A stretch of 27,504 nucleotides of DNA from Halobacteriales archaeon QH_10_70_21 (GTDB taxonomy: Archaea > Halobacteriota > Halobacteria > Halobacteriales > Haloarculaceae): NCBI GenBank assembly GCA_003021325.1, contig PXQM01000189.1, positions 1 to 27,504 of the forward strand, given 5' to 3'. Shown one piece after another: positions 1-7,927 of the stretch. The notes below the pieces were generated by a model. The model saw only the letters and a program-made list of their open reading frames with translations. It ran no database searches and was not told the origin of the DNA. The stretch's first letter is position 1; every line of letters begins with the position of its first letter. Made by a program: the position numbers and the translations under genes.

Positions 1-619
1 CGGGAGTCGCCGTCGACGGTGAGGAACTTGACGTTCTTCGCACCGGGGACCGCCCCGAAACCGCCACGTCCGAAGGCCCGCGAGCCGGAGGTGATGATGG
101 CGGCGAACCGGACCTCGTTTTCGCCCGCCGGGCCGACGACGGCGGTGTGTTCCTCGCCGAGGCCGGTCGCGTCCTCGATGTAATCGGTCGTCTCCTCGAC
201 GGTCGCCTCCGCCAGTTCCGGCACGGGCTCGAACTCGACGCCCTCGTCGGTGACGTGGACGCCGACGAGTTCGTCGCTCGCGCCGGCTACCTCGACCGCG
301 GCGTAGCCGGTGTCGACGAACGGCCGGGACATGAAGCCGCCGGCGTTCGAAGACGGAAACCCGTCGGTCAGCGGGGAGAGGCCGGTACAGGAGAGCCGGC
401 CGGTGTAGCTCATCATCGAGGACTGCAGCGGTCCGGTCGCGAAGACGAGGCTGTTCTCGGGCCGAGGGGGTCGGCGTCGAACGGAATCCGGTCGTGGACG
501 AGTTTCGTCCCGACGCCCCGGCCGCCGATGAAGGACTCGAGTACGTCGTCGACGTCCGTCTCGGTCGTCTCCCGCGCGCCGACGTCGACGGACAGGAGCG
601 GACCCTCTGCGTGTATCAT
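1..619 (-). pseudogene. Aldehyde ferredoxin oxidoreductase, N-terminal part, frameshifted and cut by window edge
   Basis: This is the 5' part of a tungsten/molybdopterin aldehyde ferredoxin oxidoreductase family gene, whose enzymes oxidise aldehydes to acids with ferredoxin as acceptor. The start ATG at 619 opens MIHAEGPLLSVDVGARE and runs through FIGGRGVGTKLV, typical of the family's N-terminal domain. Near 458-462 the frame breaks after DADPLGP. One extra base there (minus strand ggcccg/gagaac instead of ggcccgagaac) restores ENSLVFATGPLQSS, and the frame then stays open to the window edge through YTGRLSCTGLSPLTDGFPSS and GRGGFGAVPGAKNVKFLTVD, again classic family sequence. As written the product would end after 68 residues. 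The rest of the gene lies before position 1. The family call is firm; whether the frameshift is real or a sequencing error cannot be told here. Confidence 0.85.
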
Positions 620-628
620 TAACGGTCG

Positions 629-657
629 GGTAGGGTGTTCCCTACCGGCATAAAACG
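629..657 (-). promoter_or_regulatory. Promoter with inverted repeat before the aldehyde oxidoreductase gene
   Basis: A TATA-like GTTTTATG on the minus strand (about 650-657) lies 31-38 nt before the ATG at 619. Between them is a perfect inverted repeat, GGTAGGG-TGTT-CCCTACC (629-646), with 7-bp arms and a 4-bp spacer. A palindrome just downstream of the TATA box is where archaeal repressors usually bind. It could also act as an RNA hairpin ending the antiporter transcript, whose stop is at 680. Confidence 0.5.
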
Positions 658-679
658 TCCGCCACGGATTCCCGGTGGA

Positions 680-2515
680 TTAATCACCGCGGAACAGCGC
701 CATCGCCTCCCGGACTGCGTCATGCTCGCCGACGATGGTGAGCCGGTCGCCGCGCTCGAGGACGAAGTCGGCTTCGGGGACGAACGTGTCCTCGCTGTGG
801 GTCACCAGGGCGATGAGACAGCGGTCGGGGAGGGCGTCGCCGGCCTCGTCGACGGTGCGGCCGACGAACTCGTCGTTCGTGACAGCCCCCTCCTGGACGT
901 CGCCGCCCTCCTCGATGTTCTCCGACCAGCGCTGCATCGCGGGCCGTTCGATGGCGTTGTCGATCTCCTGGGCGATGGCGTGCGACGAGGCGATGACCCG
1001 GACGTCCAGGTCCTCGAAGGCCTCGACGTTCTCCGGCTGGTTGGCCCGGCAGACCACCCGTTCGGGGTCGAACTTCGTGGTCGCCAGCCGGCCGATCAGG
1101 AGGTTCGTGTCGTCGTTCCCGGTCGCCGCGACGACCGTGCTGGCGTTGCCGGCACCGGCCGAGCGGAGCGTCTCCAGGTTCGTTCCGTCCCCGATCTGGA
1201 CGGTGAAGCCGGCCTCCCGGGCCGTCTCGACCGCCGATTCGCCGTTGTCGATGATGACGACGTTCTCGCCCCTGTCCTCCAGTCGGTTGGCGACTTCGCG
1301 GCCGACCCGTCCGCCGCCGATCACGATTACACGCATTGGTATCACGTCCAGTCGTTCCGCGATGTGGCGGGCGAACCCGCCCTGCAGGACCACCGTCGAG
1401 AGGATGACCAGAAAGACCGTCCCGACCAGTTCCTCGGCCTGGTTCTGCAGCTCGACGGCGAACAGCGTCGCGACCGACGCGGGGATGATGCCGCGCGGCC
1501 CGACGAAGCCGACGAACAGCCGCTCGCCGCGCGTGAAGTCGCCGCCGACCGTCGAGAGGTAGACCAGAAGCGGCCGGATGACGAGGATGATGGCGGCGAC
1601 GACGAGTAGTCCGCCGACCCCGAGCGCGAGCAGGTCCTCCAGCTCGAGCAGCGCCGCCAGCGCGATGAAGACGAACGACAGCACGATGAGCGTGACGTCG
1701 CCCTTGAACTCGGAGATGCGCTCCTCGTAGGGGACGCCGAGGTTGCCGAGGACGATGCCGGCGGTGGCGACGGCGGCGACGCCGGCCTCGCTGGCTATCG
1801 TCTCGGCCGCGCCGAACGCGACCAGCGCCCCTGCCAGCACGACCAGCCGAGCGTTCCGGGGAGCGTCGCCCGGCGAGAGGTCGATGTGCCGGAGGACGTA
1901 CCAGACGACGACGGCGACGACGACGCCGATCAGGACGCCGCCGCCGACCCGCTCGACGAAGAGGCCGAGGAACGCCGAGACCGTCGGCTCTTGCAGCTGG
2001 ATGGTCTTGAACACGACCACGGCGAGGATAGCCGCCGTCACGTCGTTGATTATCCCCTCGGTTTCGAGCGCCGCCGCGACCCGGTCGCGGACGGGCACGA
2101 CCTGGAGGATGGGCGTGATCACCGTCGGCCCGGTCGCAACCAGCAGCGCGCCGATGAGGAACGAGATGTCCCAGTCGGCGCCCAGCGCAAAGTGGACCAC
2201 GATGGCGGTTCCGACGAGCGCGATGGCGGCGCCCATCGTGACCAGTCGGAGGCTCTCGCTTGTGGCCTGTCGGAACTTCTCGATCCGGAGGTGGAACGCC
2301 CCCTCGAAGACGATGATGGCGACCGACAGACCGACGATGGCCGGCAGCGCCTCGAAGGAGTCGCTCGTCACGATGCCCAGCCCCTTCGGCCCGAGCGCGA
2401 TTCCCGCAGCCAGCAGGAACACGATACTCGGGACCTCGAAGCGGTCCGCGAGTAACTGGGCGGCGACTCCGATGGCGATTATGGCGGCGACGAGGGGTAT
2501 CAGTTGACTCGCCAC
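680..2515 (-). CDS. CPA-family Na+(K+)/H+ antiporter with C-terminal TrkA-N/TrkA-C regulatory domains
   Basis: A 611-residue inner-membrane cation/proton antiporter with a cytosolic regulatory tail. Residues 1-390 are a chain of hydrophobic helices of the sodium/hydrogen exchanger fold, including EGIINDVTAAILAVVVF with the Asn-Asp pair expected in CPA1 proteins and GPRGIIPASVATLFA further on. From residue 394 a Rossmann RCK (TrkA-N) domain begins: VIVIGGGRVGREVANRL with the GxGxxG nucleotide loop and VVIIDNGES with the acidic residue after strand 2. Residues about 530-611 form a TrkA-C domain ending RGDRLTIVGEHDAVREAM. Such tails usually bind NAD(H) or other nucleotides. The start is GTG at 2515, with a TATA-like patch (2554-2561) about 40 nt upstream. 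The likely role is salt and pH homeostasis; the cation (Na+ or K+) cannot be read from sequence. Confidence 0.92.
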   Translation of the reverse strand: MASQLIPLVAAIIAIGVAAQLLADRFEVPSIVFLLAAGIALGPKGLGIVTSDSFEALPAIVGLSVAIIVFEGAFHLRIEKFRQATSESLRLVTMGAAIALVGTAIVVHFALGADWDISFLIGALLVATGPTVITPILQVVPVRDRVAAALETEGIINDVTAAILAVVVFKTIQLQEPTVSAFLGLFVERVGGGVLIGVVVAVVVWYVLRHIDLSPGDAPRNARLVVLAGALVAFGAAETIASEAGVAAVATAGIVLGNLGVPYEERISEFKGDVTLIVLSFVFIALAALLELEDLLALGVGGLLVVAAIILVIRPLLVYLSTVGGDFTRGERLFVGFVGPRGIIPASVATLFAVELQNQAEELVGTVFLVILSTVVLQGGFARHIAERLDVIPMRVIVIGGGRVGREVANRLEDRGENVVIIDNGESAVETAREAGFTVQIGDGTNLETLRSAGAGNASTVVAATGNDDTNLLIGRLATTKFDPERVVCRANQPENVEAFEDLDVRVIASSHAIAQEIDNAIERPAMQRWSENIEEGGDVQEGAVTNDEFVGRTVDEAGDALPDRCLIALVTHSEDTFVPEADFVLERGDRLTIVGEHDAVREAMALFRGD

Positions 2516-2553
2516 TGGTAGCTCCCCATCATCAGTCGGTTCCGCCCCCTCCC

Positions 2554-2561
2554 GAATAAAA
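2554..2561 (-). promoter_or_regulatory. TATA-like element of the antiporter gene
   Basis: The minus strand reads TTTTATTC here, an AT island in GC-rich DNA, 39-46 nt before the GTG start at 2515. It lies in the 66-bp gap after the MBL gene, which is also on the minus strand. Confidence 0.4.
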
Positions 2562-2581
2562 CCCCCGAGACGCTGTGTCCG

Positions 2582-3484
2582 TCACTCCTCGCGCTCGTCG
2601 AGGTACCGCAGGACCCCCCGGACGTTCATCGCGACCTCGCCGTCGGCCTTCCGCTCGCCCCACAGCTCCCCGACATCAGACTCCGCCACGAAGTGCTCGA
2701 CGACCGCATCGTCGTCGTCGAGTTCCTGACGTTTCCGGGCGATGCCCTCCACCCAGCGGGTGATGACATCGACGTACTCCGAGAGCCGCTCGTCCGCCGG
2801 CGCGTCCCCGAAGTGCGCGTAACAGAGCGTCTCGGGCGACAGCCGGGCGATCATCCGCGCGTCGGCGACGACCTGCTCGAGGTCGAACCCCGGCGGCGGC
2901 GACGTCTCCCTGACCGCGTCCCACTCCGGGACGTAGATGCCGGCCGCGTCGGCCGTGTACACCGCCTCGGCCGCCCGGTCGTGGAAGACGACCTGGTGGA
3001 AGGCGTGGCCGGGGGCGTGGTGGACCTCGAGGGCGGTCGAGCCGAGGTCGACGGTAGCACCGTCGTGTATCGGCTCGATAGCGTCGACCGGGACCGGCTT
3101 CGGCTCCGTGTAGTACCGTATCTGGTCGCCGACGGCTGCCTTGGTCCCCTCCCAGATGCGCTCGGGGCTGGCGAGGAACTTCGTGCCCGTCTCGTGGACG
3201 TAGACGTCGGCGCCGGTCTCCTCGGCGATGAACCCCGCACCGCCCGCGTGGTCCAGGTGGACGTGCGTCAGCGCGATGACCTCGAGGTCCGCTGGCGCGA
3301 TGCCGACCGACTCCAACCCCGCCAGGACGCGCTCGTAGTTCGTCCCGATGCCCGAATCGACGATGGCCGGTCGCTCGGCGTCCAGCAGGTAGATCGACCC
3401 GTACGCCGGCGTCTCGTACGTCCCGGTGTCGACGTAGTAGCAGTCCGGTACCGACCCGACCTCGAAGACGTCGCCGATGGCCAT
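2582..3484 (-). CDS. MBL-fold metallo-hydrolase
   Basis: A 300-residue metallo-beta-lactamase-fold hydrolase, probably cytosolic with two metal ions. The metal ligands are complete: THVHLDH (H74, H76, D78, H79), H160 in HHAPGH, D169 in YTADAAG and H224 in YAHFG. About 60 residues follow the core fold. The substrate is unknown; relatives include glyoxalase II, thioesterase-like and lactonase-like enzymes. The ATG at 3484 is supported by a TATA-like TTTTATCC on the minus strand about 22-28 nt upstream (3503-3512), giving a leaderless or near-leaderless message. The gene lies 29 bp after the stop of the broken HTH gene and before the antiporter gene, all on one strand. Confidence 0.85.
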   Translation of the reverse strand: MAIGDVFEVGSVPDCYYVDTGTYETPAYGSIYLLDAERPAIVDSGIGTNYERVLAGLESVGIAPADLEVIALTHVHLDHAGGAGFIAEETGADVYVHETGTKFLASPERIWEGTKAAVGDQIRYYTEPKPVPVDAIEPIHDGATVDLGSTALEVHHAPGHAFHQVVFHDRAAEAVYTADAAGIYVPEWDAVRETSPPPGFDLEQVVADARMIARLSPETLCYAHFGDAPADERLSEYVDVITRWVEGIARKRQELDDDDAVVEHFVAESDVGELWGERKADGEVAMNVRGVLRYLDEREE

Positions 3485-3513
3485 GGCGGGGCTACCGCGC
3501 CAGGGGATAAAAC

Positions 3514-4374
3514 TTAGAGGGTGCTCCGGAGGACCGTCCAGAGGTCCCGCTGTCGCTTCTGGAGGACCCCGATCGGCGAGGCGACGCTGTACTCGCCGTC
3601 CCCCGTCCGCTCGGCGATGTCCTCGCTCTCGAAGTCCTCCAGCGTCGACCGGACGGTGCTCCCGGGGAAGGACCGTCCGCCCCGCGATCTCCCCGGGCGT
3701 CCCGGAGCCGAGCGTCTGGACCGTCAGTACACCGAGATGCGCTGGGGCGACTCCAGCACCTCGACCAGCAGGTCGTTGACCAGGTTGCTGCCGGTGTCCT
3801 TCGTTGTCGGCTCCGAGCGGACCATCTCCGCCTCGGTCAGCGGCTCGGCCGCCTCGAGGCCGTCCTCGATGGCCCCGACCGCCGTGGTCCGGTCCTTGCC
3901 GTCGCGCTCCCGCTCAAGCAGGCGTTCCAGTGACTCCGGTTCGGTGATGACCGCCACGAGGTCCCGCAGTTCCGCAACGGTGTACTCCGCCGGGTCGACG
4001 TCGACGAGGTCATCGGTCCGTATCTCGTCGTCGGTGGTGAAGCCGACTTCGCCGTATCCCTCGACGCGGAGCCCCAGCTCCAGTTCGCGGACGCCCTTTC
4101 GGAGGCGGTCGCGGTCGAGAATCACCTGCACCGTCTCGGCGAGGTCCAGCTCGAGGGGGTTCTCCGGGGTTATCTCGTCGGCCGTGTACCGCTCGTCCTC
4201 GTCGAGTTCGAGCGTGATGTCTCCGGCGGCGACGGCCTCACCGTCGATCTTCGCCGTCGTTACACCCTCGAACTCGGCCTCGATGAGCCGGGTCTTCAGC
4301 TCGAACTCGACGCCGCGCTCGGTGTTCTCGAGGCGCTCCCAGGTGAAGAGCCGCTCGAGGTACTGCTCTATCAT
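3514..4374 (-). pseudogene. Uncharacterised haloarchaeal protein with C-terminal winged-helix, disrupted by paired indels
   Basis: The ATG at 4374 opens MIEQYLERLFTWERLENTER and 216 acidic residues follow, ending ...LESPQRISVY at a TGA at 3724-3726. I do not recognise the N-terminal domain. In the next frame the sequence at once continues LTVQTLGSGTPGEIAGRT, a typical start of a winged helix-turn-helix. Near 3680-3690 it returns to the first frame, with STVRSTLEDFESEDIAERT running to TAA at 3514. Hence one base appears missing near 3735 and one extra near 3680. With both repaired the product is about 287 residues: an unknown N-terminal domain, a helical middle and a DNA-binding C-terminal winged helix. 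A regulator role is inferred only from that last domain. Paired, opposite one-base errors so close together look more like sequencing error than decay. Confidence 0.65.
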
Positions 4375-5061
4375 GCGCGGGGCAACGCCGGCCCCCCACT
4401 TTGGTCAGTCGTCAACTCGACAGACGCGGCGGGGCGTTTACTATCGGTCGGTCAGGGAATCGGCGTCGGCCCCGCCCGAAGCGGTTGAGCCGGTGTAACC
4501 CGGACCGGACTGGACCGGACTGGACCGGAGCCATGCACCGTCGTGGCCGCGTATCGACCGCCGCCGTTCTATCCGGGTCGGCAGGGGTGAGTGACCTGCC
4601 GGGTCGAAGCGCGTGCGTTCCGCCGTGAATGGCCGAATCCCGGGGGCCGAACCGGTCGGCGTAGCGGCCGTACGAGCCCGCCCGACGCCGGAGGCCGTCG
4701 GTGGCTGTCACGCACCGTTCTATTTTGATCAACCGGGTCAATTACAACATTCATACACCTGCGGCGTCTTGAGACACGTGGACACAGACCCTGGTCGCTG
4801 GCATTCTGCCCGGTCATGACATGGTATCGCCTGCGGGACATCGGCCGGGGCGCTGTGTCCACTCCCTCGCCCCGCCCGTCGTTGGTCTGAACCCTCGTGA
4901 GCGGCTGAACCGGCGGCTTCGGACGGGGTGCGTATCGCTACGTGTGCGACTGCAGTTGCCCATTCCGGGCCGTCCGGCAGGCCGGAGCGGGCGCCGCGGG
5001 TCCGACACCGGTTGGCACGCGACCGACACGACTTTGCCCGGGCGAATCGAACCGCCGGCAA
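4375..5061. other. Gene-free 687-bp stretch before serS
   Basis: I see no credible gene here. All open frames give arginine- and proline-rich, acid-poor proteins, unlike the acidic products of neighbouring genes, and none resembles a known family. No tRNA T-loop, SRP or RNase P core motif was found. An AT-rich patch at about 4719-4757 (around TTTTGATCAA and ATTACAACATTCATA) stands out and could hold a promoter or the scar of a lost gene. A short tandem repeat lies at 4502-4529. Confidence 0.5.
4502..4529. repeat. 10-bp tandem repeat, 2.8 copies
   Basis: GGACCGGACT is repeated head to tail twice, followed by a partial third copy GGACCGGA. It lies in non-coding DNA and has no visible function. 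Such repeats expand and contract by slippage. Confidence 0.7.
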
Positions 5062-6435
5062 ATGCTATCCAGGCAGTTCGTCCGCGAGAACCCCGACGAG
5101 GTCAGGCGCGCGCTCGACGCCAAGGGCGTCGACGCGGACCTCGAGCGGATACTCGAGGTCGACGAGAAGTGGCGCGAGCTCAAGGCCGAGGGCGACGACC
5201 TCAGGCACCAGCGCAACGAGGTCTCGGACCGCATCGGCGAGCTCAAGCGGGAGGGCGACGACGAGGCGGCCGAAGAGGCCATCGAGCGCTCCCAGGCGCT
5301 GAAGGAGGAGCTCGAGGCCGTCGAGGAGCGGGCCGACGAGCTCGAGGCCGAACTCGAGCGGAAGCTGCTGGAGCTGCCGAACGTCCCGCACCCCGACGCG
5401 CCGGTCGGCGAGGACGAGTCCGACAACGTCGAGGCCGAGCGCTGGGGGTTCGAGGACCGACGCGAGCTCCCCGACGAGGTGGTGCCCCACTACGACCTCG
5501 GCGAGGAGCTGGACGTGCTGGACTTCGAGCGCGGCGCGAAGGTCGCCGGCGGCGGCTTCTACTTCGCGAAGGGCGAGGCCGCCCGCCTCGAGCACGCCCT
5601 CGTGCAGTTCATGCTGGAGCTGCACCGCACGGAGCACGGCTACACCGACGTCTTCCCGCCCATCCCGGTCAACTCGGCGGCGATGCGCGGCACCGGCCAG
5701 TTCCCGAAGTTCGTCGACGACGCATACCGCGTCGGCGGCGCCAACGACGAGCCCTACGACGACGACGACCTCTGGCTCCTGCCGACGGCGGAGGTGCCGG
5801 TCACCAACATGTACCGCGAGGAGATCCTGCTGGACGGGGACCTCCCCATCAAGCACGTGGCCTACACGCCGAACTTCCGGCGCGAGGCCGGCGAGCACGG
5901 AACCGAGACCCGCGGCATCGTCCGGGTCCACCAGTTCAACAAGGTCGAGCTCGTGAACTTCGTGCGGCCCGGGGACAGCTACGACCGCTTGGAAGGGCTG
6001 GTCGACGAGGCGACCACGGTGCTCGAGCGGCTCGGGCTGCCGTACCGTATCCTGGAGATGTGCACCGGCGACATGGGGTTCACGCAGGCGAAGAAGTACG
6101 ACGTCGAGGTGTGGGCACCCGCCGACGATATGCCCGAGGGCCCCGACGAGGGCGGTCGGTGGCTCGAGGTGTCGTCGGTGTCGAACTTCGAGGACTTCCA
6201 GGCGCGACGGGCGGGCGTCCAGTACCGCCCCGAACAGCACGAGTCGGCCGAGTACCTCCATACCCTGAACGGCTCGGGGGTCGCCGTCCCGCGCGTCGTC
6301 GTCGCCATCATGGAGTGCTACCAGAACGACGACGGTACCGTCGAGGTGCCCGAGGCGCTCCAACCGTACATGGGCGGCACCGAGCACATCGAGGGCCAGG
6401 AGCCGGTCGGCGAGTCGGCCGTCGGCGACGGGTAG
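5062..6435 (+). CDS. serS: Serine--tRNA ligase
   Basis: Seryl-tRNA synthetase of the common class II type, 457 residues. It charges tRNA-Ser (and tRNA-Sec where present) with serine using ATP. The start ATG at 5062 opens MLSRQFVRENPDEVRRALDA, the usual N-terminus. Residues about 25-115 form the long antiparallel coiled-coil arm that holds the tRNA variable arm. The catalytic domain shows LLPTAEVPVTNMY, FRREAGEHGTETRGIVRVHQ (motif 2 region), LEVSSVSNFEDFQARR and the motif 3 region TLNGSGVAVPRVVVAIMECY. Length and motifs are complete. This is not the rare methanogen-type SerRS. It stands alone on the plus strand after a 687-bp gap and converges with a zinc-ribbon gene one base beyond its stop. 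Confidence 0.97.
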   Translation: MLSRQFVRENPDEVRRALDAKGVDADLERILEVDEKWRELKAEGDDLRHQRNEVSDRIGELKREGDDEAAEEAIERSQALKEELEAVEERADELEAELERKLLELPNVPHPDAPVGEDESDNVEAERWGFEDRRELPDEVVPHYDLGEELDVLDFERGAKVAGGGFYFAKGEAARLEHALVQFMLELHRTEHGYTDVFPPIPVNSAAMRGTGQFPKFVDDAYRVGGANDEPYDDDDLWLLPTAEVPVTNMYREEILLDGDLPIKHVAYTPNFRREAGEHGTETRGIVRVHQFNKVELVNFVRPGDSYDRLEGLVDEATTVLERLGLPYRILEMCTGDMGFTQAKKYDVEVWAPADDMPEGPDEGGRWLEVSSVSNFEDFQARRAGVQYRPEQHESAEYLHTLNGSGVAVPRVVVAIMECYQNDDGTVEVPEALQPYMGGTEHIEGQEPVGESAVGDG

Positions 6436-6614
6436 CTACTCCGGCAGGGCCGGACGCAGGCCCCACAGAGGTCGAAGGCCGGCTCGACCCGGGCGCCACA
6501 CGCCGGACACCGGCGCTCCCGCGGAGTGGGACCCTCCGTCCGCTCCTCGGTCGCTTCGCTCTCTGTGGTCCAGTACGAACGGTTCCAGCTCGGGTATGGG
6601 TTCGACTCCGGCAT
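6436..6614 (-). CDS. Small zinc-ribbon protein, probable frameshift near the 3' end
   Basis: The ATG at 6614 opens MPESNPYPSWNRSYW; a TATA-like minus-strand GTTAAAAC at about 6641-6648 sits the right distance upstream and favours this start over the ATG at 6650. A two-knuckle zinc ribbon follows: CPACGARVEPAFDLCGAC. As written, the frame then runs on against serS, giving an arginine/serine-rich tail to 6318. Adding one base just after the last CGAC gives (G/R)PALPE and a TAG at 6436-6438, right beside the serS stop (6435). That short ending suits small haloarchaeal zinc ribbons far better. Function unknown; such ribbons serve as nucleic-acid or protein-binding modules. Confidence 0.6.
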
Positions 6615-6657
6615 GAAGAGCCTGGTGCTGCGCTGGGAAGGTTTTAACACGCAGCCA

Positions 6658-6903
6658 TCAGTCGGCGTCGACGAGCAGCCGCCCGCCGCAGGACGAACAG
6701 TAGTCGTAGGCCGTCTCGTTGACCGACCCGCAGCCAGGGCAGGTCACCCGCGAGTCCGAGACGCGCCGGCCGGCGGCCGCGTCGGCGGGGTCGAGCTGGT
6801 CGACGATGGAGATGCACTCGAGGAACCTGAACGGGAGCCAGCCGAGCAGCGCCGCCGCTACCAGGATGAGAGCGTACGCGAACAGGGCTTCCCACGGCAC
6901 CAT
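6658..6903 (-). CDS. Small membrane-anchored zinc-ribbon protein
   Basis: An 81-residue protein: one N-terminal membrane helix (residues about 5-28, LFAYALILVAAALLGWLPF), a short acidic linker, then a zinc ribbon CPGCGSVNETAYDYCSSCG (residues 55-73) and a short tail. It resembles the haloarchaeal membrane zinc-ribbon proteins I would place near DUF7577; that label is from memory. The start ATG at 6903 has a TATA-like GCTTATCC on the minus strand 25-32 nt upstream. Its ribbon would face the cytosol if the N-terminus is outside. Function unknown. Confidence 0.7.
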   Translation of the reverse strand: MVPWEALFAYALILVAAALLGWLPFRFLECISIVDQLDPADAAAGRRVSDSRVTCPGCGSVNETAYDYCSSCGGRLLVDAD

Positions 6904-6958
6904 ACCGCCAGTACGGCGTTCTCGTGGATAAGCCTGGCTCCGTCGGCGGTGGCTGCGG

Positions 6959-7303
6959 TCAGCCGCCGCCTGCGTCGGTGTAGGTCCGCAGCCGACCGAT
7001 ACCACGGTCGCCGACCGCGAAGGTGTCGACGAAGCCGAACCACTCGGATCCGTCGGGCGAAAGCAGCCGGCCCTCGGCGGCGGCGCGGTCCCCGGCACTG
7101 CTCTCGTAGACGGCCTCGAGGACGTGTTCAGTGTCCGTCTCCGGGCGGCCCGACCGCATGAACGCGACGAACGCCTCGCGGCCCTCGATGGTCGCGTCGG
7201 GGCGCTCGTGAACGAATCCATCGGCGAGGACGTCGGACAGCGCCGCGTAGTCGTCCTCGTCTACCGCGCGGTAGTACTCCCGGACCAGGGTGGTGCCGTC
7301 CAT
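6959..7303 (-). CDS. NTF2-like (SnoaL-type) protein
   Basis: A 114-residue alpha+beta cone-fold protein of the NTF2-like superfamily. The opening [20 protein letters not shown], the middle [20 protein letters not shown] and the late [21 protein letters not shown] follow the standard helix-helix-sheet order of SnoaL-like proteins, and the length is normal. Members range from ketosteroid isomerases and polyketide cyclases to catalytically inert ligand binders, so no substrate is proposed. The gene is divergent from tsr3, with 88 bp between the starts. Confidence 0.75.
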   Translation of the reverse strand: MDGTTLVREYYRAVDEDDYAALSDVLADGFVHERPDATIEGREAFVAFMRSGRPETDTEHVLEAVYESSAGDRAAAEGRLLSPDGSEWFGFVDTFAVGDRGIGRLRTYTDAGGG

Positions 7304-7391
7304 ACCGGACAGAGGGGAGCAAGCCGGAAGTACCCGGCGCCGGAGCCCGGAGTGCGAGCGACTTTTGCCGCCCCGGGGGCCAAGGAGTTAC

Positions 7392-7889
7392 GTGGAGCTG
7401 CACGTCCGCTACGAGGGGGACGACGACCCCGAGAAGTGCTCGGCGCGGAAGCTCGCCCGGTTCAACATGGCCGAGCTCCACCGCTCGGCGCGAGCGACGC
7501 CGCCGGGACTCGTGCTCGACCCCCACGCCGACGTGGCGCTGTCGCCGGCCGACGACCCGCCCGGCGACCGGCTCGTGGCGCTGGACTGCTCCTGGGAGAC
7601 CGCCGACGCCGAGGCCTTCCGGCTCGACGGCCCCCACCGCGCGCTGCCGTTCCTCGTCGCCGCGAACCCGGTCAACTACGGGACGCCGTTCCGGCTCACC
7701 ACCGTCGAGGCCTTCGCCGGCGCCCTGTGCATCCTCGGCGACCGCGAGGCGGCGGAGACCGTGCTCGGGAAGTTCACCTGGGGACACACGTTCATCGAGC
7801 TGAACGAGGAGCCGCTGCGGCGGTACGCCGACTGCGCCGACTCCGAGGCGGTCGTCGCGGTCCAGGAGGAGTACCTCGTCGACGAGTAG
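7392..7889 (+). CDS. tsr3: Tsr3-type rRNA aminocarboxypropyltransferase (DUF367)
   Basis: A 165-residue SPOUT-like enzyme of the Tsr3/DUF367 family. The family moves the aminocarboxypropyl group of S-adenosylmethionine onto a hypermodified pseudouridine in small-subunit rRNA during late ribosome maturation. The start is GTG at 7392 ([20 protein letters not shown]); a TATA-like ACTTTTGCC about 25-31 nt upstream supports it over earlier in-frame ATGs. Family signatures are [39 protein letters not shown] and [13 protein letters not shown]. Just after the stop a T5 run (around 7895-7899) may end transcription; the next gene is convergent. Confidence 0.92.
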   Translation: MELHVRYEGDDDPEKCSARKLARFNMAELHRSARATPPGLVLDPHADVALSPADDPPGDRLVALDCSWETADAEAFRLDGPHRALPFLVAANPVNYGTPFRLTTVEAFAGALCILGDREAAETVLGKFTWGHTFIELNEEPLRRYADCADSEAVVAVQEEYLVDE

Positions 7890-7927
7890 GCGTTGTTTTT
7901 GCCCACATCGTTCTGCCGTTGTGCTCG

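Noticed and set aside
3521..4498. Long plus-strand open frame of 325 codons
   Set aside because: Its protein is serine/arginine-rich and acid-poor. It is the mirror of the acidic minus-strand HTH gene; such shadows are common in GC-rich haloarchaeal DNA.
4738..5061. Minus-strand frame in the gap before serS
   Set aside because: It is cysteine- and arginine-rich with no family resemblance and no promoter pattern; the composition does not suit a haloarchaeal protein.
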